Assembly: GCA_027487315.1 (NCBI GenBank)
Contig: JAIYDW010000094.1
Span: 1 to 64,000, forward strand
Direction: 5' to 3'
Length of the DNA: 64,000 nt
DNA from: Verrucomicrobiaceae bacterium
GTDB lineage: Bacteria > Verrucomicrobiota > Verrucomicrobiia > Verrucomicrobiales > Verrucomicrobiaceae
Shown here one piece after another: positions 19,084 to 28,184 of this stretch. Within the stretch, counting starts at the first letter, position 1; each line of letters opens with the position of its first letter. The position numbers and the translations under genes are program-made. A model generated the notes under the pieces. The model had not been told where the DNA came from, made no database searches, and was given only the letters and a program-made list of their open reading frames with translations.

Positions 19084-20832
19084 GTGCCACGTCCCAGCTC
19101 CATTCTTACCCCCCCATTTGCCCCGTCCTTCTTGGGGATTCTCCAATTCCTCGTCGTTTCGGCGACCCTCTGCCCAACCAACTTACCACTGCCAGCTTTC
19201 GCACAAACACCCGCTCCACCAGTCCAGCTACCCCTCCCTGACGCTCCAGGCCTTCCTCCAGGCCTCGATAACTCGCCCAACCCCCTTCTCGACTTCAAAA
19301 GCCGCGATGCCGCCAAGCGGGCCCAAAAAAGCGACTCCGATGACGCCAACCTCCAACCCCTTTCCCCCTTCATGCCAGGCGAACAACCGCCACCGCTTCC
19401 CCAAGAACCTCCCACCGCTCCACTCACCCCCACTCAGAAGGAACTCATGGCGCTCGCTCAAAAAGTCGCCGGCTCCGTCATCAGCCTCCGCGTTTGGGAT
19501 GAATTCGGTGGCCTTCTTACCTCCGGCGTCGGTTGTTTCGTCTCCAATGACGGCCTCATCCTAACCGACGCCAATCTGCTTCACCCCGAAATTGCGGATC
19601 GTATCGACTACATCACCACCACTGCTGCAAACGGAACCAACCACCGCGTCACCGGATTCTACCTCGCCGACCTCACTTCTGGAGTCGCCCTCCTTCAAAG
19701 CGATGGTCCCCCAGCCGCCGCGCTCGAACTCAAAACAGAGGTCGACTTCAGCAAGCCTCTTCCATGCCGGGTAGTCGCCTTGTCAGACAAACGTGGCCTC
19801 CTCATCGCCGACGCCGAAGTCTCACTCGATGACACTCTCGCGGGCCAGGGCTGGCTCACCCTTCGTGGAGACGACTCCCCCGGCGGTGTTGGCTCTCCAG
19901 TCCTTTCATCAAATGGCTCTGTCATCGGCATCGTCGCCATGAAGACGCCCCTCGATAGTTGGATGAATTTTGCTCTACCCGCCAGCCAAGCCGCTTTCGA
20001 AACCCAACGCAAACGCCCCAAACTCAAACTCTTATCCGAACTTCCTCAATCCCCTAAGGTCAATGATGTCGTCAACGACCCTGACTTCACCACCGCCTTC
20101 ACTTTGCTGGCTGAAAACAACCCCACTCGCGCCGCGCGCATCCTCCTCAAACTCACCAAACGCTACCCCCGCAGTGCCGAGTGCTGGGCACTTCTCGGCC
20201 TCGCCTCATCCTCCCTCGGAGCCAATCCAGACGCTCTCTCCTGCCAACGCCGCTCCGTCGCCCTCGACCCCGCTTCGGGCCTCTATTGGCACCAAATGGC
20301 CCAGGGCCAAAACCGCGCCAAAAGCGCCGACAAGGGCGCCATCACCCTCGATCAGGAGGAATATCAAGCCCTCGTTCAAGCCACTTACCTCGACCCCACC
20401 GACCGCGTCAGTTGGCTCCTCCTCGGCACCCAACACCTCAAAGCCGGTCGACTCCAGGAAGCCGATGAAGCCCTCGAACGCCTGACGTTCCTTGCCCCCT
20501 CCTACTCTCAAGGCTTTTACCTGTCAGCCGTCGCCAAGTCCCGACTCGCTGATTACCCCGCAGCCCTCTCCGCCCTGGATCGTTGCCTGCAAATCAACAG
20601 CCGCCTCGACAATGCCTGGTTCTTCCTCGGTCTCATCCACGACAAAACCGGCGACTATTCCAAGGCTGCCCTCGCCTTTCAAAAGGCGGTTCGCGTCAAC
20701 CCAGACCACCCCAATGCCTGGCTTAACCTCGCCCATGCCCTCCGCAAAGCCAAACGCCCAACCGAAGCCAGCCAAGCCTTCCGCGAACATCAAAAACGCA
20801 CCGACCAACGCCGCCGCAAACAACAACCGTAA
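19084..20832 (+). CDS. Trypsin/HtrA-like fold protein fused to TPR repeats, catalytic residues apparently lost
   Basis: 582 aa; VSNDGLILTDANLL, DLTSGVALLQ, GGVGSPVLSSNGSVIGIV correspond to HtrA motifs; C-terminal TPRs (AWFFLGLIHDKTGDYSKAALAFQKAVRVNPDHPNAWLNLAHAL). Confidence 0.75.
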   Translation: MPRPSSILTPPFAPSFLGILQFLVVSATLCPTNLPLPAFAQTPAPPVQLPLPDAPGLPPGLDNSPNPLLDFKSRDAAKRAQKSDSDDANLQPLSPFMPGEQPPPLPQEPPTAPLTPTQKELMALAQKVAGSVISLRVWDEFGGLLTSGVGCFVSNDGLILTDANLLHPEIADRIDYITTTAANGTNHRVTGFYLADLTSGVALLQSDGPPAAALELKTEVDFSKPLPCRVVALSDKRGLLIADAEVSLDDTLAGQGWLTLRGDDSPGGVGSPVLSSNGSVIGIVAMKTPLDSWMNFALPASQAAFETQRKRPKLKLLSELPQSPKVNDVVNDPDFTTAFTLLAENNPTRAARILLKLTKRYPRSAECWALLGLASSSLGANPDALSCQRRSVALDPASGLYWHQMAQGQNRAKSADKGAITLDQEEYQALVQATYLDPTDRVSWLLLGTQHLKAGRLQEADEALERLTFLAPSYSQGFYLSAVAKSRLADYPAALSALDRCLQINSRLDNAWFFLGLIHDKTGDYSKAALAFQKAVRVNPDHPNAWLNLAHALRKAKRPTEASQAFREHQKRTDQRRRKQQP

Positions 20833-20839
20833 CCCACCC

Positions 20840-21014
20840 CAAAGTACCCTTCACCGCTCCGTCGTGAAGCCCCCCAAAGTACCCTTCATCGCTCCGTCGT
20901 GAAGCCCCCCAAAGTACCCTTCATCGCTCCGTCGTGAAGCCCTCCAAAGTACCCTTCATCGCTCCGTCGTGATGCCTCCCAAAGTACCCTTTATCGCTCC
21001 GTCGTGATGCCTCC
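20840..21014. repeat. 35-bp tandem repeat, 5 copies
   Basis: CAAAGTACCCTTCATCGCTCCGTCGTGAAGCCCCC at 20840, 20875, 20910, 20945, 20980, exact period 35. Confidence 0.9.
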
Positions 21015-21133
21015 CAAGCGAAGCCACTTCTCCCTTACCCACTCCTTCACGAGTCCATCAATAACCCGATTTCCAAAGTCCGAAGTGCCTCAGGCGTTGC
21101 TAGACTGGTCTAGCCTTCACCCTCGCGAGTCAT

Positions 21134-21331
21134 GTCGGTTGTCTCCCCGTAGGCGCATTCGCCAGAATGCGTTCTTCATCCCCAAACCAAACAGAATCCA
21201 TAGCGGGCAAGTGGCCAATGCAACCAATGAGACCGCTCCAACCGCTGGCAATGGGACAAGCATTTCGAGAACCGGTCGGTCTCCTCGTAGGCGCATTCGC
21301 CACAATGCGTTTTCCTAACCCCAGACCAAAC
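21134..21331. repeat. Two direct repeats carrying an inverted core CGCATTC-GCCA-GAATGCG
   Basis: CGGTTGTCTCCCCGTAGGCGCATTCGCCAGAATGCGTT (near 21150) and CGGTCTCCTCGTAGGCGCATTCGCCACAATGCGTT (near 21287), 137 bp apart. Confidence 0.65.
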
Positions 21332-21335
21332 AAGA

Positions 21336-21361
21336 AGCCCCCTCACCGAAGTGAGAGGGCT
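21336..21361 (-). terminator. Hairpin with cUUCGg loop, likely terminator of the 1215-aa gene
   Basis: Minus strand AGCCCTCTCAC-TTCG-GTGAGGGGGCT then TCTTGTTT. Confidence 0.6.
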
Positions 21362-21381
21362 CCACACTTTGCCCCACAACC

Positions 21382-24300
21382 TTAAGGCACCACTGGCACT
21401 GGCTGAACCACCACTTTCCCACCCTCCTGCGGGCTATTCGAAGTCGTCTGCCCCACCACAGTAGGCAGTTGGTTCAAGATGAAATATCCCTCGCCCTTGT
21501 TCTTCACGATCAAGCCTTGATAAGTCACCGCCCGTGTGACGGTCGCGGTCGGCACCAGGGGATTCGGTTCAACAAGGGTGAACTTCCCACTGAAGGCTCC
21601 CGTACTGCTGACAAACGATAGGGTCACCTTGCGGGTGTTCGGGATGCCGGGATTGAAGGTCACTTTGTTGCTGGTCGACACGTTCGCCTTCACCACCGGC
21701 ATCGCTGGCAGCGCCGTCACAACCCCAGCTTCCGTCAGCAGCACCTCGATTTCATTGGCCGCATCACTCAACCCCAAGACCCGGGGATTCGCTGTTGGAT
21801 TCGCCGTCGTGGGCTTGGCGGGAGCCACGTACCGCGCCCCGTTCACGCTCGCTGAAAGCACGGCTGGGAAACCACTCCGGTAGAGGCGATTGCTCGTCGC
21901 CGAGTTCGCCGGCCTCGACCATGTCAGACCCACTGCGGACACCGTGTTATCTGCTGGCGTGAGCCCAGTCGTGATATCCAACGTCCCCAAAATGGATCCC
22001 ATCACGGGTAGCTTCGTCCCATACAGGGTTCGGAACAAAAGCATTTGCCCGGTCGGTCCCGCAAAGCTCGACGTCGAAATCGACGACCCGTCTGATAGCC
22101 TACCCGCAATCGTCAACCGACCCGTGGTGGCACTCACATTGAACGAAAGGAATCCCGTGCCCTTCGGCGCTTCGGCACTCGTCAAGGCCGTGTTGTCAAG
22201 CGTCACGTGGTTGGTGTACAAGCCCGCAATCGCATCCGCGCGATTCGAGCTGGACCATGGATTTCTCCACGCATCGAAAGTCGCCGTTGCGACCCCATCC
22301 GAGACCGTTCCCGTTCCGTTCTCCACCGTCCCAGTCAGCCCTTCAATCGTGAAGGCCACTAGCAAGTCGGAGAATCCCTTCCTTTTGATCGGGTTCGCCA
22401 CCACCCGCAATTGGGTCAGTTCTGTCGGATCGACAACGCCAACCCCGGTGAAAGAATACACCTTGGTCCCTAAAGTCACCTTACCGCTGGTGACTCCCCC
22501 AGTCGAGGACACAGTGAAATCCACCCGTCCACCCAGCGCCCCGCTTCCAGGCGACGCATCAACCAGGATCCCGGGAGTACGCGCAATCGGTCCCGCAAAA
22601 ACTCCAGCCGTACCGGTCGGCAATCCTGTGATCAAAAGACGCGTCGTCAACACGGCCGACCCAAACGAATTCTTCGCGGTCACCTTCACCGCATACGGTG
22701 TCGACTTAAACACCGTCGGTGTCCCCTCAACAACCCCCGTGGTAGGGTTCACTCTAACTCCGGTTGGCAAGCCCGTTGCCGAAAAACTGGTCGCCGAACG
22801 GAAGATATTGTTCGCCGGCTCATCTGGCGCCAACGCCGGCTTGAACGAATACACCCTCCGCACCTGGCCCGCTGTCAAATCGCCGGTATGCGCCCAAACA
22901 GGCTTCTGATTCGGTGGCCCTGCTTGCACACTGGTCGTCACGGCCGTGGTCGAACTGTTGTTGCTGTCGGACAACTCCACAACGGTGTTGTCTGGATCCG
23001 CCACCGCCCCTCCGATCGGCAGGACATAACTCCCCGCCGTTGAAGTCTTCACCGTCACCGTGAGCGGAACCGAACTGCTGGCCGCAACACTCCCACCCGA
23101 AAAGGTCACCACCCCAGCCGCTTGACCAACAGTGAAGCCGCTTCCCGACGCTCCAACATAAGTCAGCCCACTGGGCAACGTCACTCGAACACCCACTCCG
23201 CTTGCCGGAAGCAGTCCCGTGTTCTGAACCGTCACGCTGTAATTGAACTCAGCCTCAAGAAACGCCGACGTTGGACCCGTCACGGACGTCACCAAATCCG
23301 GGTTCGATACTGTCACCACCGCCGTGGCACTGTCGGTAGGCCCCGCTAAGTTGGTCGCTCTCACCCAAAAGCTTGTGCTCGTTGCAAGGTTGGGCGTTGT
23401 GAACGTGGCATTCGTCTCGCCTGCCAACGGGGTGCTCGTATCGCCAGACGCACCCTGATACCATTGCAGCGTCGGAGTCGGCGTCCCAGTGACCGCCACA
23501 CTCAGTGAGGTGCTTGTCCCCACGGCAATCGTCGTCGAATCCGGCTGATCCGTGAAACTCGGAAGCACCGGTGGCACCACCGTAAAGTTAAACACGTAAT
23601 TGCTCGCCATGTTGGCGGGCACAATGTCAGTCACCCCGCTGGCGAGCACGGTCACCACATACTCAGCCCCATATTGCAAGGGAGCGGAAGGCGTTAGAAG
23701 AACGGTCGTCGAATTGGTGACCGGCAGACCCGTAAAAGCCACCGGATTCCCCCCCGTCGTGATCGTGATCGCATTGCTCGTAAGCGAGACTTCCTTGCTG
23801 AACGTGATGCCAATCAAAGCGTTGATCGCAACCCCAGTAGCATCGTCGGCCGGCGAAGACGCAGCCACAAAAGGAAGATTCGTCGCCGTCAAAGTGATCG
23901 TCTCAGTGTCATCGAACCCGCCCACATTCGATACCCGTGCCCAGTAACTCGCAGTCGTGTTCACGGCCCCCAAAACCAAATTCGTCCCAGTCTCTCCCGA
24001 CAAGGGATTCGCCGTGTCGCCCGTGTTACCCGTATACCATTGCACCGTAGGCGTCGGCGTCCCCGAAGCAGTCACCGTCAAAGTCACAGGGCTCCCCGTC
24101 GTCACGTTCTGCGAGGGCGATTCCGAGGTAATCACAGGTGGAATCGCCGCTTCTGTCGTGAACGAAAAGGTGAAATTCTCAGCCATGTTATTGCTGCTCC
24201 CATCCGTCACGCCCGTTGCCAATACAGTGACCGTATGCAGCGTCCCATAGGCCAACGGTGCGGTCGGCGTCAGCACAACCGAACTCACGTTCGTAGCCGG

Positions 24301-25029
24301 CAATCCCGAAACCGCCACAGGGTTCCCACCCGCACTCACCGTGATCGCACCACCGGTGAGATTCACTGGTCCACTGAAATTTACAGTAACATTTGATGAC
24401 ACCAAAACCGCAGACGCTGAATTGGACGGTGTGGTTGAGATCACTGTCGGTGTCGCAATAGTCGACGCCAAGCGGTGTGGCACTGTGACGGGGTCCGCTG
24501 ATGCTGTCCCAACCAACGCGTTCATTCCATTTGCGGAATCCAACCCAAACCCAAAAAAACTGTCTTGGATCAGGTCTTGATTATCGGCCCACGTGAATCC
24601 GAAGGTTGCGGCTTCAAAAACACCATGCTGAGTCGCCAGGCTTAAATTACTGTTGTCCAAAACCCATGCATAAATCGCCCCACCCGCGATATCGCCTGGG
24701 ACGTTTTCATTGTTCGTTGAAAGATCGTAAGGCAGCGTCGAAGTTCCGTTTCCTGCGGTCCTCGTCCCAGTAGTCGAATAGTTCAGTGTCGAAGCGAAGG
24801 AACTTCCGGAGAGTGTGAAAGTGCCGATCTCGAAAAACAGATCGTCAAGTTCATCCACGGACAGGGAAAAATTCGTCCCAGGTGGGAAGTAGCCGAAACG
24901 GACGATACCACTAGTCAGGGGAGAGCCATCTGACCTGGCCATGTTGTTATCGCTGTCAAAGTTGAGGACAGCCGCATTGGATACCGATGCTAGAGCAAAT
25001 ATGAAGACTGCGAAGAGGGATCTAAACAT
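21382..25029 (-). CDS. Large secreted protein with multiple bacterial Ig-like / CARDB-like domains
   Basis: 1215 aa; signal peptide; repeated SSVVLTPTAPLAYGTLHTVTVLATGVTDGSSNNMAENFTFSFT modules; N-terminal ~190 aa homologous to the PEP-CTERM protein at 12556-13215. Confidence 0.8.
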   Translation of the reverse strand: MFRSLFAVFIFALASVSNAAVLNFDSDNNMARSDGSPLTSGIVRFGYFPPGTNFSLSVDELDDLFFEIGTFTLSGSSFASTLNYSTTGTRTAGNGTSTLPYDLSTNNENVPGDIAGGAIYAWVLDNSNLSLATQHGVFEAATFGFTWADNQDLIQDSFFGFGLDSANGMNALVGTASADPVTVPHRLASTIATPTVISTTPSNSASAVLVSSNVTVNFSGPVNLTGGAITVSAGGNPVAVSGLPATNVSSVVLTPTAPLAYGTLHTVTVLATGVTDGSSNNMAENFTFSFTTEAAIPPVITSESPSQNVTTGSPVTLTVTASGTPTPTVQWYTGNTGDTANPLSGETGTNLVLGAVNTTASYWARVSNVGGFDDTETITLTATNLPFVAASSPADDATGVAINALIGITFSKEVSLTSNAITITTGGNPVAFTGLPVTNSTTVLLTPSAPLQYGAEYVVTVLASGVTDIVPANMASNYVFNFTVVPPVLPSFTDQPDSTTIAVGTSTSLSVAVTGTPTPTLQWYQGASGDTSTPLAGETNATFTTPNLATSTSFWVRATNLAGPTDSATAVVTVSNPDLVTSVTGPTSAFLEAEFNYSVTVQNTGLLPASGVGVRVTLPSGLTYVGASGSGFTVGQAAGVVTFSGGSVAASSSVPLTVTVKTSTAGSYVLPIGGAVADPDNTVVELSDSNNSSTTAVTTSVQAGPPNQKPVWAHTGDLTAGQVRRVYSFKPALAPDEPANNIFRSATSFSATGLPTGVRVNPTTGVVEGTPTVFKSTPYAVKVTAKNSFGSAVLTTRLLITGLPTGTAGVFAGPIARTPGILVDASPGSGALGGRVDFTVSSTGGVTSGKVTLGTKVYSFTGVGVVDPTELTQLRVVANPIKRKGFSDLLVAFTIEGLTGTVENGTGTVSDGVATATFDAWRNPWSSSNRADAIAGLYTNHVTLDNTALTSAEAPKGTGFLSFNVSATTGRLTIAGRLSDGSSISTSSFAGPTGQMLLFRTLYGTKLPVMGSILGTLDITTGLTPADNTVSAVGLTWSRPANSATSNRLYRSGFPAVLSASVNGARYVAPAKPTTANPTANPRVLGLSDAANEIEVLLTEAGVVTALPAMPVVKANVSTSNKVTFNPGIPNTRKVTLSFVSSTGAFSGKFTLVEPNPLVPTATVTRAVTYQGLIVKNKGEGYFILNQLPTVVGQTTSNSPQEGGKVVVQPVPVVP

Positions 25030-25108
25030 GATTTTCTAGGTTGTTGAGTTCTGACGTGTTCTGAGATTCGCGGACCTGGGGATTGTTCGAACTTTTTCTG
25101 GCTGGCAA

Positions 25109-25126
25109 TGTTAGGATTTCGTCACA
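25109..25126. promoter_or_regulatory. 18-bp putative operator TGTTAG-GATTTC-GTCACA
   Basis: One conserved half-site, same spacing, 80 bp upstream of the gene ending at 25029. Confidence 0.4.
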
Positions 25127-25291
25127 TTTACTTTTCCGGTGCCTCCTCCATCCATGCCGATCAGCATGAATTGGGAAGGTTTCAGGCTGACTACGACACC
25201 GGAACGAATGAAAATGACGGTCATTTTCGCCGTCTTGGCGACACAGGGGGTCGTTAATCGCACCCGATCGCAGCCCGCACAAAATCATCAA

Positions 25292-25309
25292 TGTGACCTT
25301 TTTGTCACA
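25292..25309. promoter_or_regulatory. 18-bp palindromic putative operator TGTGAC-CTTTTT-GTCACA
   Basis: Perfect arms, same spacing as at 596. Confidence 0.55.
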
Positions 25310-25440
25310 ATAGTCCTTCCCCCAATCCATACTCCACCTAAGTCTAATCTTGTATCCATGCAACGAGACTGCCACACTGCACCTCTTGAAAACTGCTATC
25401 GGCAAACGCAACAGATAAGGGTCGCTAAAACCTTTTGATC

Positions 25441-25839
25441 ATGTTCCTCGCTCTCTCAGAAACGCCCTATTCTAGTCTACTCAGCACCGTTGGAGTTTCA
25501 GCCATTCTTGCCACAGCGCTAGCCTGCTGGGCCTTCATCATGGCCCGCAATCCAACCCGCTGGCGCCGTTGGTGGATGACCCAGTTCGGCATGGCTGACC
25601 TCAACAGCAGCCGCGAAATGCGGCGAAAACAGGAACAATTCCTGGCCATCGGTTCTTCGATCATCTGTCTCCTAGCGTTTGCGCTCAGCCTGTCCTGCAC
25701 CGTCTGGACCAAGCTCACCATCGATGACATCCGGTCCAAAGCGACCGCCAGCACGCAGTCTTCCTCCAAATCCCGAAACGTGGCCATCGCAAGGCCCCAG
25801 CCAGCCATTAGGAAGCCCGGAGCCACTTTTATTCCGTAG
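25441..25839 (+). CDS. Small membrane protein of unknown function
   Basis: ~132 aa with two hydrophobic segments (LSTVGVSAILATALACWAFIMA; FLAIGSSIICLLAFALSLSCTVW). Confidence 0.55.
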   Translation: MFLALSETPYSSLLSTVGVSAILATALACWAFIMARNPTRWRRWWMTQFGMADLNSSREMRRKQEQFLAIGSSIICLLAFALSLSCTVWTKLTIDDIRSKATASTQSSSKSRNVAIARPQPAIRKPGATFIP

Positions 25840-26660
25840 CTTGATCCATTCATTATAAACCGATGCGAGGTCTATTCTGCGCAAGCTGGACCATGCCAAG
25901 TTCAGCAGTGGCTGATTTTTTCGGTCCATTTTTGGGCAACAAATCGCACTGAATCGATTGAACCGCTTCTAGCCCGCGCGCCCAAACGGTAAAGGTCGTA
26001 CGACGAGACATTGCCTGCTCGCGCGCCCCATTGCTGATACTCCATGTCTCAGTGCGACAGCAATTGGCTCTCTCACCAAGGCAGCACCTACGAAGACTCG
26101 TCCGTGACAAGCGCCGTTTACACATCGAAAGAAACACGCAATCAGGTTGTGGTTCATCTGGGCATCGCTCTGTGCCTCGATATAGATAGGCGCCAAGCTA
26201 TGAGAGAACCGCGGGACACGCCCTCGCATATCCAGGACTTTCTCAATGAGCCGCTAAGCCCATTCACCGTTTGTGCCAGTTGCCGCAGTTAAATGCGCTC
26301 AGACGGCGCCTCATGCGAGACCATCAGGATGGCCAGGCAATCGCCCCGCGATGCCGACCTTGCCTGCGCTTGTTTCTGCACGAGATCATAGCTGAGAACT
26401 GCGCGAACAACCTGTAGGCGTTGGTGCAAGTATCCTCGAAGTCGCGCGGTTCTCTGCGCGCTGGAGATCGCCAGGGAAGTGTATCCGGATATCAAACGGG
26501 AGGAACTTCTCGGCGTATCCTTAGCGCTACCAACGATGCACGGTTTGATAGCCACCAGGATTTGCTGTTCGCCCACTAACACCATACTTGCAGTCAGCAA
26601 CAGCTGTGCTGTGAAGCCGATGAAGCGTCGTTCGAGTTCCTGATCCCCGCCAAGAGCAAA

Positions 26661-27845
26661 TCAGAGAGGCGAAACCGGAGGGATCCCACCGCCACCGCCA
26701 CCGCCACCGCCACCGCCACCACCCCCAGCGCCACCCGCACTGGTAACAGGCAAGCCACCAGCCCCCGCTCCGCCCAACGAATTGGGAGCAAACGGACCGT
26801 TAAAACCTGCCCCTGGCATCTGTCCACCATCGATCTCCGAACTGGAGCCACCGCGGCCGCCACCGCCACCAAAGTTCCTTTGCTCAATTTCGATGGGTGG
26901 CCCCATCAAATCCGCTCCGCCTACCACAAAAGCAGGCGGATTGAAATCAGGCTCCCAGCGCAAAGCAACGTACTGGGCCGTCACCGCCTCACTGGGCCGA
27001 CATTTAACGTAGCCCTTGCCTTCCCTGTCTTCAATTGAAGCCACCGGCTTCAAATCGTTAAACGCAGCTGGGTCAAATGACCGCCGCCCCTTCCAGTCTT
27101 CTTTTTCCGGCAAATCGTTGAAAACAAAAACCTCAAGCCGAACTGGTCTCGGTGAATGCACGGACCCAAATTCATTCAAAACCTTGGGGCCCCCCAAATC
27201 ATAAATGACCGTCCGATACTTGTCATTCGACTCAGGGAATGAAAAACTCCCGAATTTAACGGCGTCGTCGGACTCATTGCCTGGTTTCGGATCAATGTAA
27301 ATAACCCGTGCCCCACTGACCGCAGTGGCTCGATTCGACACTTTGCCCGTCAAAGGATTCGTCTGCCCCGAAGCCAGACTACCATAAACCACAAAATGCT
27401 TCATCCCCGATTCCCGCACCATGTCATACTCCACCTTCACAAATTTCCCCTGTATGGACGCGAACGGAACCACAACTTGCACGTCAGCTGGGCTGAAAAC
27501 AATCTGACCAAGAGCCGTCCACTTTTCATTGTCCACGCTCGAAGAAACGGCCACCCGCCCCTCACCACCGGCATTGTAGAACGACACACGATCAATGATC
27601 GCCTGCCGACCCAAATTCACAACGGCAAAGCTCGCCCCCTTCGAGAGCGTTGCTTCTTCCGTCACCCGCTCAGAAAGGAGGGAGCTAACCCGTCCAATAC
27701 CCTCCGACGACTCAATCTTTGTCCCTTCAATCGACCCAATCGACAACTCCAATCCTCGTTGCGAACTCGGAGTGCGCTGCCACGCGCCAGAAGCCAGCGT
27801 GGAGAGCATCGCTACCAAAGCTGAAGAGAGAAGAATGCGTTTCAT
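26661..27845 (-). CDS. Secreted protein with a Gly-rich C-terminus
   Basis: MKRILLSSALVAMLSTLASGAWQ signal; discoidin-like central region (AIIDRVSFYNAGGEGRVAVSSSVDNEKWTALG); poly-Gly tail GGAGGGGGGGGGGGGGGIPPVSPL. Confidence 0.7.
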   Translation of the reverse strand: MKRILLSSALVAMLSTLASGAWQRTPSSQRGLELSIGSIEGTKIESSEGIGRVSSLLSERVTEEATLSKGASFAVVNLGRQAIIDRVSFYNAGGEGRVAVSSSVDNEKWTALGQIVFSPADVQVVVPFASIQGKFVKVEYDMVRESGMKHFVVYGSLASGQTNPLTGKVSNRATAVSGARVIYIDPKPGNESDDAVKFGSFSFPESNDKYRTVIYDLGGPKVLNEFGSVHSPRPVRLEVFVFNDLPEKEDWKGRRSFDPAAFNDLKPVASIEDREGKGYVKCRPSEAVTAQYVALRWEPDFNPPAFVVGGADLMGPPIEIEQRNFGGGGGRGGSSSEIDGGQMPGAGFNGPFAPNSLGGAGAGGLPVTSAGGAGGGGGGGGGGGGGGIPPVSPL

Positions 27846-28075
27846 AGTAATTGAGGATTGCTTTCGACCCAATCGGCGGGCCGAACTATGGACAGATACC
27901 TTTCCACCCGTTTCGAAGAAAGCATCTTTCGGACAGGGTGTAAATACCTTTTTCCTTGCAGAATCGTCACCATTCAGGGATTCCTGCCACACCTTCAACT
28001 CAACGAAAAGCCGAACTTGCCAACTCGTCCAGTCAACGCAACCTTCGCAGCCAACCCGGATCTCCCTGATCCTGC

Positions 28076-28150
28076 GTCCCCGTAGTTCAATGGATAGAAC
28101 GAGGGTTTCCTAAACTCTAAATACAGGTTCGATTCCTGTCGGGGATACCA
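28076..28150 (+). tRNA. tRNA-Arg (anticodon CCT), CCA encoded
   Basis: Acceptor GTCCCCG/CGGGGAT, D stem GTTC/GAAC, anticodon stem AGGGT/ACTCT with loop TTCCTAA, T arm ACAGG-TTCGATT-CCTGT, A discriminator and CCA. Confidence 0.95.
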
Positions 28151-28184
28151 AAAGGATGCCACACGTTCACGAATCCCTTTTTTC

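Noticed and set aside
20840-21014. CRISPR array
   Set aside because: Pure 35-bp tandem repeat with no unique spacers.
25853-26600. Transposase remnant
   Set aside because: None of the six-frame peptides gave a recognisable transposase motif; reported only as an orphan segment.
28076-28150. Proof of a genomic island at the tRNA
   Set aside because: No integrase, no direct repeat of the tRNA 3' end seen in the window; kept only as a low-interest hypothesis.
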